Source of the DNA: Gammaproteobacteria bacterium
GTDB lineage: Bacteria > Pseudomonadota > Gammaproteobacteria > Enterobacterales > GCA-2746155
DNA length: 13,151 bases
Assembly (NCBI GenBank): GCA_024206355.1
Contig: JAAGZM010000103.1
Location: 1 to 13,151, forward strand
Direction of reading: 5' to 3'
The position numbers were made by a program, and so were the translations under genes. Below, in pieces: positions 1 through 5,379 of the stretch. The notes below the pieces were generated by a model, which saw nothing but the letters and a program-made list of their open reading frames with translations, did not search any database and was not told the DNA's origin. Numbering within the stretch: position 1 is the stretch's first letter; each line of letters begins with the position of its first letter.

Positions 1-111
1 AAATTTTGCGAGGAATTCTTTGTGCTATTCAAAAAGGGTTTAAAAATCCAAAAGCTTTCTGGATGTGTGGATGAATACGTTAGACATATTGTGATGATCT
101 GCCGAAATTGG
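1..111. other. Window-edge sequence without a recognisable gene
   Basis: On the plus strand, frame 1 is open from the first base to a TGA at 145-147 (48 codons), and frame 3 is open to a TGA at 72-74. Neither stretch matches a family I recognise, and an open run of this size can occur by chance in AT-rich DNA. It could be the tail of a gene that starts outside the window. No start codon with a Shine-Dalgarno sequence is visible on either strand. Confidence 0.3.
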
Positions 112-365
112 ATCTTCAACCTAGAGTCCTCAGTTGGACGCGTTTGAGTGTGGGTTTTTGAGGCTTAGTGGCGCCGACTGAAAAAGCCGTGCATAGTCAG
201 TCTATGTAAGGCTTTGCCCGTCAAGTCAATAAGTCTAAAAAACGTGCAATCAAATGTGTAGGCAAACTCACTCAATGGGTGAATACTAATCCTTCTGTAA
301 GTTGCTGTTTTGAAATAAATAACCATAAGTCAGAGCTGGTCAACTGAGGATTCTAGGTTTAAGAT
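112..365. mobile_element. MITE-like element or insertion-sequence remnant
   Basis: Bases 112-136 (atcttcaacctagagtcctc followed by agttg) and 341-365 are inverted repeats of each other, matching at 23 of 25 positions with mismatches only at 117 and 126. The element between the outer ends is about 254 bp and has no open frame that resembles a transposase. It carries a strong internal hairpin at 183-215. Long terminal inverted repeats, small size and lack of coding are the hallmarks of a miniature inverted-repeat transposable element, though a deleted insertion sequence is equally possible. I see no obvious target-site duplication at the flanks. The right end lies only about 15 bp from the PhoP-box repeats that drive the next operon, so an insertion here could have affected that promoter region. 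I do not recognise the parent transposon. Confidence 0.6.
183..215. repeat. Internal hairpin of the MITE-like element
   Basis: The arms 183-196 and 202-215 pair across a 5-nt loop (tcagt). There are twelve Watson-Crick pairs, one G-U pair and one mismatch (189 against 209). It is not followed by a run of T, so it is not an ordinary intrinsic terminator for the plus strand. It sits roughly a third of the way into the inverted-repeat-bounded element. Confidence 0.6.
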
Positions 366-380
366 ACATCGATACAGTTA

Positions 381-416
381 CTGTTCAGTTTCTGTTCAGC
401 TTGACTCATTTAAAAT
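381..416 (+). promoter_or_regulatory. PhoP-box-like direct repeat with -10 element
   Basis: CTGTTCAG occurs twice, at 381-388 and 392-399, giving an 11-bp period. Read as TGTTCA-N5-TGTTCA, it differs by one base per half-site from the TGTTTA-N5-TGTTTA box known for PhoP. A good -10 hexamer, TAAAAT, lies at 411-416, eleven bases after the second repeat, which is the spacing at which PhoP-family activators replace the -35 contact. A start near 423 would give a leader of about 24 nt before the GTG at 447, with the ribosome binding site AAGGAG at 433-438. The encoded regulator two genes downstream is a PhoP homologue, so autoactivation of the operon is the natural inference. A TTGACT at 401-406 could serve as a -35 for an alternative -10 at 422-427, but the 15-bp spacing is short. 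Confidence 0.65.
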
Positions 417-446
417 AGCCTTATAAATTAATAAGGAGATTTAATA

Positions 447-980
447 GTGAAGATTTTAACCGCATTACTTTCATCTGCACTTGTTGTCACATCAGTCCAA
501 ACTCGTGCAGAAGATAACTTTCATTACGATTTTGCTACTGTTTTACAATCTAAGCCTATTTATCGAATCGTAGAGGTTTCGGCAAATAAACAGCGTTGCA
601 GAAATGTAGAAGTAGTCTATCAACAGCCAAGACGTGAATCATCCAAACCTTCTCTAGTTGGCGGCATTTTAGGTGCTGCTGTTGGACATGCATTAGGTCA
701 CCGGAGTAAGCACCGAACTGGAGCAACAATTGCTGGTGCTATTGTTGGAGCTACCATTGCTGGCGATAAACAAACAGTTGTTAATCAAAACAGTAGATAC
801 GAACAACGCTGTGATATAGTTCCTACATTTAGAGAAGAAGAACGATTAATTGGTTATGATGTTGTTTATCGATATAACGGAAGGACATTTGAAACAAGAT
901 TACCTTTTGAACCTGAAAATAGCCTTAAAATTAGAGTGATAATTGCTCCTATTGCTGACAGTTTCAGCGAATCAGAGTAA
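447..980 (+). CDS. Exported glycine-zipper (YcfJ-like) envelope protein
   Basis: This is a 177-residue protein starting at GTG, with AAGGAG (433-438) eight bases upstream. Residues 1-21 look like a cleavable signal peptide ending in TRA. Residues 70-106 are a small-residue run rich in Gly and Ala with GxxxG spacing (GGILGAAVGHALG, then GATIAGAIVGATIAG), the two-helix glycine-zipper domain found in YcfJ and the rickettsial 17-kDa antigen family. Two cysteines, C51 and C122, flank the zipper and could form a disulfide. Known members are outer-membrane or periplasmic proteins of poorly defined role, often linked to envelope stress. It is the first gene of the operon leading to phoP/phoQ, a place held by oprH in Pseudomonas, so a role in remodelling the outer membrane under PhoP control is a reasonable inference. 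The family call is firm; the function is not. Confidence 0.85.
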   Translation: MKILTALLSSALVVTSVQTRAEDNFHYDFATVLQSKPIYRIVEVSANKQRCRNVEVVYQQPRRESSKPSLVGGILGAAVGHALGHRSKHRTGATIAGAIVGATIAGDKQTVVNQNSRYEQRCDIVPTFREEERLIGYDVVYRYNGRTFETRLPFEPENSLKIRVIIAPIADSFSESE

Positions 981-1023
981 TCTGTCTAATTAGTTGCTGT
1001 CTTTGATAAGGAATATATTAGAA

Positions 1024-1323
1024 ATGCGCTATCGTTTATTAGTTATCCTATTTTTCTCAATAGTATTCTCTGGATTTGCAAATATCCAGGCAGCTAGCAA
1101 GAAAGCTGAGCAGAAGAAAGCTCAGGTTCAAAGGAATAAAACGATTGGCAGAAGCTCTGCAATGAATATTGCAAAGTCTGAGGTAAAAGGAAAGATTTTA
1201 TCCGCTAAATTAATTAAGAGTCGAGGTCCTGCAGTCTATAGAGTTAAAATGTTAGTTAAGGATAAACGTGTCAGAACTGTGTTTGTTGATGGCGTATCTG
1301 GCCGAGTTATTCGAATTTACTAA
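1024..1323 (+). CDS. Small exported PepSY-domain protein
   Basis: This is a 99-residue product. I chose the ATG at 1024 over an in-frame TTG thirty bases earlier because the ATG begins directly with a typical signal peptide (MRYR, then a hydrophobic run to about residue 19, then NIQA). AAGGA lies at 1008-1012, eleven bases upstream, slightly long spacing. After a Lys/Gln-rich linker (about 24-40), residues 41-98 fit the PepSY fold: a helix with the AMNIAKSEVKG segment, then strands with a YRVKMLV and an FVDGVSGRVI motif. Small PepSY proteins are commonly encoded beside PhoPQ-type two-component systems in gammaproteobacteria and are thought to act in the periplasm, perhaps on the sensor or on a peptidase. 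The stop codon overlaps the ribosome binding site of the response regulator, so the two genes are co-transcribed. The exact role is unknown. Confidence 0.8.
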   Translation: MRYRLLVILFFSIVFSGFANIQAASKKAEQKKAQVQRNKTIGRSSAMNIAKSEVKGKILSAKLIKSRGPAVYRVKMLVKDKRVRTVFVDGVSGRVIRIY

Positions 1324-1332
1324 GGATATAGA

Positions 1333-2007
1333 ATGCGAATTTTAGTTGTTGAAGACGAAGTCGTTCTCTGTGAACAGATTGCGAACGAGCTTAAATCAGC
1401 AGGTTACACCGTTGATAAAGCACTTGACGGTGAAGAGGGCTTATATTTAGCGACTGAATACTCGTTTGACATGATGGTTATTGATCTCGGCCTCCCGAAA
1501 ATATCCGGTATGGATATAATCACTAAACTAAGAAATGATGATAATCATTGCCCAATCTTAATTCTTACTGCACGTGATCATTGGCAAGATAAAGTCAGTG
1601 GTTTATCTGCTGGTGCAGATGATTATCTTGCAAAACCCTTTCATACTGAAGAACTAGTAGCAAGAATCAATGCTCTAATTCGTCGCTCTGCTGGTCACTC
1701 TAGTCCCAATTTTACTTTTGGCCCAATTACGTTAGATACATTGCAACAGGCTATCAGTATTAACGGTGATGTTATTGATGTGACGGCTTATGAATACCAG
1801 TTGATGGAATATCTTTTCCATAACCCTAATAAAATAGTCTCCAAAACTGAGTTAACGGAACATTTATATGAGCAGGACTTTGATAGAGACAGCAATGTTA
1901 TTGAAGTATTTGTAGGTAGACTTCGTAAAAAACTGGATCCTGAAAATACGATTAAACCTATTGAAACCCTGCGAGGTCGGGGATATCGACTAAACAGTTC
2001 ATGGTAA
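1333..2007 (+). CDS. phoP: PhoP-type OmpR-family response regulator
   Basis: This 224-residue cytoplasmic DNA-binding regulator starts at ATG, with AAGGA (1322-1326) overlapping the stop of the preceding gene. The receiver domain (about 1-116) has the acidic pocket E7/D8, phosphoacceptor D51 in the IDLGLP motif, T79 and K101 in LAKPF. The segment LTARDHWQDKV followed by LSAGADDY closely follows E. coli PhoP, including the residue numbers 51 and 101. The winged-helix domain occupies about 127-222, with the recognition helix near DSNVIEVFVGRLRKKL and the wing RGRGYRL. It should be phosphorylated by the adjacent kinase and bind TGTTTA-type direct repeats; one such pair lies upstream of this operon at 381-399. 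PhoP systems respond to low Mg2+, acid pH or antimicrobial peptides, but the signal here is not shown. A generic OmpR-family regulator is the only alternative. Confidence 0.9.
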   Translation: MRILVVEDEVVLCEQIANELKSAGYTVDKALDGEEGLYLATEYSFDMMVIDLGLPKISGMDIITKLRNDDNHCPILILTARDHWQDKVSGLSAGADDYLAKPFHTEELVARINALIRRSAGHSSPNFTFGPITLDTLQQAISINGDVIDVTAYEYQLMEYLFHNPNKIVSKTELTEHLYEQDFDRDSNVIEVFVGRLRKKLDPENTIKPIETLRGRGYRLNSSW

Positions 2008-3404
2008 AGCTAATACCTTCATCACTAACAGGCCGCTTATTTGTTGTTTCAATGCTAGTCATTGCTCTATTTCTACCTCTTGCCGGTCTCGTTTTAGAAC
2101 AAGCTTACAGTAATAGTCTAGATCGAAGACTCCAAGAGCAGTTAAAAATTCAAGTATACGGTCTAATGGGTCTAGCAGATGAATTAGAACCTGGTAATTT
2201 ATGGTTACCAGAAAGGTTGCCCGATGAAAATTTTAATCAAATTGGTAGTGGTCGCTATGCTCAAGTAACTGATAGCCAAGGGAATGTGCTGTGGCAATCA
2301 CAGTCAGCAATAAATATAGAATTTCCCAACCCAATCCCGAATGTCCCGGGTGAACTTAATATTGAAGATATTTATCCGCCAGGACAATTTATTTTTGAGA
2401 GTTTAATTTTAAGTGATAAACAGAGCATTGAAAGCACACGAGTAACAGTAATCTGGGACGGGCCAGAAGAAAGTGAAAATATTTATACATTTGTCGTAGC
2501 TGAAAGTTTGATACCTTATATTGCAGAGAAAAAATCTTTTAGGGGAACGCTTCTATTTTGGTTAGGTGGATTAGGGGTGTTTTTATTGGTGATTGATGGT
2601 CTTGCATTATTTTGGGCATTAAAGCCGTTAAAAAGACTCGCAGAAGATATAAGGCAGATTGAGACAGGTAACAGTCAAATATTGAATACTGAATATCCAA
2701 CTGAATTGAATCTTGTTGCTAAAAATCTTAATGCGCTAATTAGTCATGAGCAGCAACAGCGGAGTCGTTACCGAAATACATTACAAGACTTAGCTCATAG
2801 CTTGAAAACACCTCTGAGTGTGCTTAAAAGTAGTTTATCAAAGATTGGAAACACTGAGTTAAAGAACATTCAAGAAGAAAACATCAGCAGAATGATGAAT
2901 ATTATCAGTTATCAATTACAAAGAGCCGTCAGTGCTGGTACAAGTCCAATCAAACAGAAAGTGAATGTAAAAACTTGTTTAGATAAGATACTAAGTGCCT
3001 TAAGTAAGGTTTATTATGATAAAAATATCATTTTCAAAAATGATATAGATGTTTCCTGTACTTTCTTTGGTGACGAAAATGATCTTCTGGAAATTATGGG
3101 TAATGTTTGTGACAACGCCTGTAAATATGGCAACTCAAAAGTAACTGTACAATCAAATTTTGTAACTAACTTTGATCAAACTAATATTTCAATCCAAGTG
3201 ATTGATAATGGCCCAGGCGTTCCTGAAAAACTTCAAACGGTCATTTTTCAAAGAGGAAGACGACTTGATGAATATAATGAGGGGCAGGGAATTGGTCTAT
3301 CAGTTGTCAGTGATATTATTTCTTCTTATAAAGGCACAATTAACATTTCATCAAACGATCAAAAGCTTAATGTCGTAGAAATTACTTTACCTGGTACTAT
3401 TTAG
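2001..3404 (+). CDS. phoQ: PhoQ-type sensor histidine kinase
   Basis: This 467-residue inner-membrane kinase has an ATG that overlaps the last 7 bp of the regulator gene, implying translational coupling. Transmembrane segments are near 12-34 and 183-206, and enclose a periplasmic sensor domain of about 148 residues. The phosphoacceptor is H266 in DLAHSLKTPLSVL, nearly identical to the PhoQ H-box. The ATP domain has the N box GNVCDNACKYG (N368, N372), the G1 box DNGPG (402-406) and the G2 box GQGIGL (428-433). The segment LSALSKVYY before the ATP domain also follows PhoQ. By my recollection of E. coli PhoQ, the acidic EDDDDAE patch that bridges to the membrane through divalent cations corresponds here to about residues 139-145 (SDKQSIE), which is much less acidic. 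A separate acidic loop, DGPEESEN, lies just after it at 153-160. The length is close to that of E. coli PhoQ (486). Confidence 0.88.
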   Translation: MVKLIPSSLTGRLFVVSMLVIALFLPLAGLVLEQAYSNSLDRRLQEQLKIQVYGLMGLADELEPGNLWLPERLPDENFNQIGSGRYAQVTDSQGNVLWQSQSAINIEFPNPIPNVPGELNIEDIYPPGQFIFESLILSDKQSIESTRVTVIWDGPEESENIYTFVVAESLIPYIAEKKSFRGTLLFWLGGLGVFLLVIDGLALFWALKPLKRLAEDIRQIETGNSQILNTEYPTELNLVAKNLNALISHEQQQRSRYRNTLQDLAHSLKTPLSVLKSSLSKIGNTELKNIQEENISRMMNIISYQLQRAVSAGTSPIKQKVNVKTCLDKILSALSKVYYDKNIIFKNDIDVSCTFFGDENDLLEIMGNVCDNACKYGNSKVTVQSNFVTNFDQTNISIQVIDNGPGVPEKLQTVIFQRGRRLDEYNEGQGIGLSVVSDIISSYKGTINISSNDQKLNVVEITLPGTI

Positions 3405-4489
3405 TGAGAAAAATCATCCATGTTGATATGGATTGTTTTTATGCCTCTGTAGAACAGCGTGATGATCCCAGTTTAAATGATATGCCAGTGGCAGTCGGAG
3501 GAACTCCTGATTCTCGTGGTGTAGTAGCTGCTTGTAACTATGAAGCTCGAATATTTGGTGTGCATTCAGCAATGCCAGCTGCTCAAGCTAGAAAGCTCTG
3601 TCCTGAACTTGTATTCATCAAACCAAGGATGGAAGCTTACCGACAAGAGTCTGTGCGTATAAAACAGATATTTCATGAATATACTGAAATGATTGAACCG
3701 CTATCACTTGATGAGGCATTTCTGGATGTAACTAATTGCGAAATCCATCAAGGAAGTGCCACTTATATTGCTCAGGCTATAAGACATCGAATTTACCAAG
3801 AAACCCAACTAACAGCTTCTGCTGGCGTTGCGAACAATAAGTTTTTGGCTAAAATTGCGTCTGATTGGAATAAACCCAATGGTCTTTTTGTAGTTCCACC
3901 TGAAAGTGTAGATCTCTTTGTTCGTCGTTTACCTGTGAAAAGAATCCATGGAGTAGGGCGTGTCACTTCACGAAAGCTAGCAGATATGGGCATTGAACTC
4001 TGTGAAGATCTTAGATCGTATTCCGTCAGTGACTTAACTCAGCAGTTTGGTAAGTTTGGACAGCGATTATACGAACTGAGTAGAGGTATTGATGAGCGAC
4101 CAGTTAATCCTGATGGGGTGAGGAAATCGATTAGTGTTGAATCTACTTATAATGAAGATCTAAAAAGTCTCGATGAATGTATTCATAAATTGCCTGATTT
4201 ACTTTCAGATTTAAATAGACGTATTGGCATTAAACGTAGTCATGGTTTGGTACGAAAACTCTATGCTAAAATGAAATTTTCTGACTTTAAAAGCACCACT
4301 GTAGAACGGATCAGTCCTTGCACTGACTTGCCACTACTGGAAAAATTATTTGAAGAAGCCTGGCAGAGGAATGATAATAATGTGCGACTTTTAGGTGTCG
4401 GCGTTCGTTTGAAAGAAGTGGAGTCTATAGTGCAGGAAATGGAACAACTTGAATTAGCTTTACGACAAAAGCGGATGGAGTTTTTGTAG
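3404..4489 (+). CDS. dinB: DNA polymerase IV (Y-family translesion polymerase)
   Basis: This 361-residue protein matches DinB from the first residue (MRKIIHVDMDCF). Catalytic metal ligands are D8 and the D103/E104 pair in SLDEAFLDVT. The steric-gate position is Y13 rather than the Phe of E. coli. The fingers and thumb follow, including the helix-hairpin-helix region around IHGVGRVTSRKLADMGI (about 180-196), and a little-finger domain completes it. A beta-clamp-binding motif, QLELAL, is present at 348-353, but it is followed by eight residues (RQKRMEFL), whereas in E. coli DinB the motif is the C-terminus. The gene starts at a GTG whose G is the last base of the phoQ stop (TAGTG), so its translation is probably coupled to phoQ and its transcription runs from the phoPQ promoter. 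I see no nearby LexA box. The product carries out error-prone bypass of DNA lesions in the cytoplasm. Confidence 0.95.
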   Translation: MRKIIHVDMDCFYASVEQRDDPSLNDMPVAVGGTPDSRGVVAACNYEARIFGVHSAMPAAQARKLCPELVFIKPRMEAYRQESVRIKQIFHEYTEMIEPLSLDEAFLDVTNCEIHQGSATYIAQAIRHRIYQETQLTASAGVANNKFLAKIASDWNKPNGLFVVPPESVDLFVRRLPVKRIHGVGRVTSRKLADMGIELCEDLRSYSVSDLTQQFGKFGQRLYELSRGIDERPVNPDGVRKSISVESTYNEDLKSLDECIHKLPDLLSDLNRRIGIKRSHGLVRKLYAKMKFSDFKSTTVERISPCTDLPLLEKLFEEAWQRNDNNVRLLGVGVRLKEVESIVQEMEQLELALRQKRMEFL

Positions 4490-4520
4490 GATGGAACAGG
4501 CGTCGATCCTTCCTACAAAA
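4482..4520. repeat. Long hairpin at the dinB convergent junction, possible terminator
   Basis: Arms 4482-4495 and 4507-4520 pair at 13 of 14 positions (only 4492/4510 is mismatched) around an 11-nt loop. The left arm includes the last coding base pairs and stop of dinB, and the right arm ends nine bases before the stop of the minus-strand gene. Polarity is unusual for an intrinsic terminator: the T run is at the 5' base and the A run at the 3' base on both strands, so no U tract follows the stem. It may still block read-through between the convergent genes, or it may be a dispersed palindromic repeat of the GTAGGRTGG...CCTAC kind that I recall from many bacterial intergenic regions. Confidence 0.6.
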
Positions 4521-4528
4521 TACGAGGA

Positions 4529-5221
4529 TTAGTTTTCTTCGATAACTTCAACTTTCTTTTTAATAATCATCACATTATCTTCATTATCAGCGTGCTCTGA
4601 ATCTATAATAATTTTATAATTAGCTGAATCTCTGTCAATTTTGTGCATCATGCTACCCATGTTATCTTTAGTGAGAAAGTGTAATTGCAAATCGTTATTA
4701 TTAAATGATACTTTTTTATCCACATCATAAGATGTTAGAACACCTTTAACTGCATCAATGATTGCATTTTGAACATCATCAGACAATCCATTAGCTCTTA
4801 TTGTAACTTCGTTACTGACTTGCATTTGGTGAGTTTTACCTATCATTGCGCTAAGTCCTTCAGCTGCGATATGGTGCTTACCAAGATTAGGTAGGTTCAA
4901 TTCTTTGCCATCAATCCAAATCATCTTATTCCCAGACACTGATTTTATGGTAACTTCTTTGCCATCAGATGTTGTTATGACTTTATTTTCACCATCAGCA
5001 ATCTCAGGCATCGAAAACTGAAACTCTTCACCATCAATCATCAATTTCACTTCAGCATTATCTTCACCATCTTTATTGACAAATATTTCTATTTGCTGCT
5101 CAGATCCATAACTTATTGTATGGGCTGTTTTCTTTTCATCAGCTGTTGCCTCTTTATCAGAAGCTACTAATAACATCAAACCTACTGAGAGGATCACATA
5201 ACTAAACCAAGTCCTATTCAT
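4529..5221 (-). CDS. Exported protein of unknown function, predicted sigma-54 target
   Basis: I do not recognise this 230-residue protein. It starts at ATG with AGGAG seven bases upstream. Residues 1-27 form a signal peptide (MNRTWF, a hydrophobic stretch to about residue 20, then ATA), with no lipobox cysteine, so the mature protein should be periplasmic. The mature part has no cysteine, no transmembrane segment, and is acidic and probably beta-rich in its first half. Two similar short segments, MIDGEEFQF near 61 and WIDGKELNL near 102, flank a TSDGKEVTIKS stretch and suggest an internal beta repeat. The C-terminus is strongly charged (EDNVMIIKKKVEVIEEN). It is transcribed away from the adjacent NtrC-family regulator, from its own -24/-12 promoter at 5270-5285, with paired dyads upstream. 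That context suggests it is the main target of the two-component system, perhaps an envelope stress effector or a feedback protein. No enzymatic role can be assigned. Confidence 0.75.
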   Translation of the reverse strand: MNRTWFSYVILSVGLMLLVASDKEATADEKKTAHTISYGSEQQIEIFVNKDGEDNAEVKLMIDGEEFQFSMPEIADGENKVITTSDGKEVTIKSVSGNKMIWIDGKELNLPNLGKHHIAAEGLSAMIGKTHQMQVSNEVTIRANGLSDDVQNAIIDAVKGVLTSYDVDKKVSFNNNDLQLHFLTKDNMGSMMHKIDRDSANYKIIIDSEHADNEDNVMIIKKKVEVIEEN

Positions 5222-5269
5222 TTTGAATCTCCTAAATATATTAAATCCCGTAATGGATAATTAGGTAAT

Positions 5270-5285
5270 AGCAAGAGCTATGCCA
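5270..5285 (-). promoter_or_regulatory. Sigma-54 (-24/-12) promoter of the exported-protein gene
   Basis: The minus strand reads TGGCATAGCTCTTGCT from 5285 down to 5270. Against the sigma-54 consensus TGGCACG-N4-TTGC(A/T), it keeps TGGCA and TTGCT, with the invariant GG and GC exactly ten bases apart. The predicted start is near 5259, leaving a leader of about 38 nt that contains the AGGAG at 5229-5233. The neighbouring regulator has the GAYTGA sigma-54 contact loop, so activator and promoter class agree. Confidence 0.8.
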
Positions 5286-5299
5286 GTCTATAAACTGGC
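5282..5299. promoter_or_regulatory. Dyad overlapping the -24 element
   Basis: GCCAGT at 5282-5287 and ACTGGC at 5294-5299 form perfect 6-bp arms around a 6-nt spacer. One arm contains most of the -24 TGGCA box. It could be an operator through which a second factor blocks sigma-54 polymerase, or it could be incidental. The promoter at 8165-8180 shares the ACTGGCAT arm but has no matching second arm, so it is not a fixed part of both promoters. Confidence 0.35.
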
Positions 5300-5339
5300 T
5301 ACATATATACCGATAATGAAGTTGCTAGTCACAAAGAAC

Positions 5340-5379
5340 ATCCTGATATCAGGATATTTATCCTTATTTAGGGATATTT
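5340..5379. promoter_or_regulatory. Tandem 20-bp dyad units, candidate regulator enhancer
   Basis: Two directly repeated units abut each other: ATCCTGATATCAGGATATTT (5340-5359) and ATCCTTATTTAGGGATATTT (5360-5379), identical at 16 of 20 positions. The first 16 bases of unit one are a perfect palindrome; unit two keeps the ATCC and GGAT arms. The 20-bp period places both dyads on nearly the same helix face. Their centres lie about 88 and 108 bp upstream of the predicted start at 5259, where enhancer sites for NtrC-family activators usually lie. They fall just beyond the stop codon of the regulator gene, with only the last two bases overlapping it. Confidence 0.65.

Noticed and set aside
1..147. 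C-terminal fragment of a coding sequence in frame 1
   Set aside because: It is open for 48 codons, but there is no recognisable motif, and the frame runs into the terminal inverted repeat of the mobile-like element, so I do not call it a gene.
447..980. Repeated Gly/Ala-rich stretch as a DNA repeat
   Set aside because: The repetition is at protein level (glycine zipper) and the codons differ, so it is a domain feature, not a DNA repeat.
3793..3993. Minus-strand open frame within dinB
   Set aside because: It is contained in the conserved thumb region of dinB, with no ribosome binding site or family similarity.
4482..4520. Standard bidirectional rho-independent terminator
   Set aside because: The stem is strong, but the T and A runs are on the wrong sides and no T tract follows the stem on either strand. 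It is listed as a repeat with possible terminator function only.
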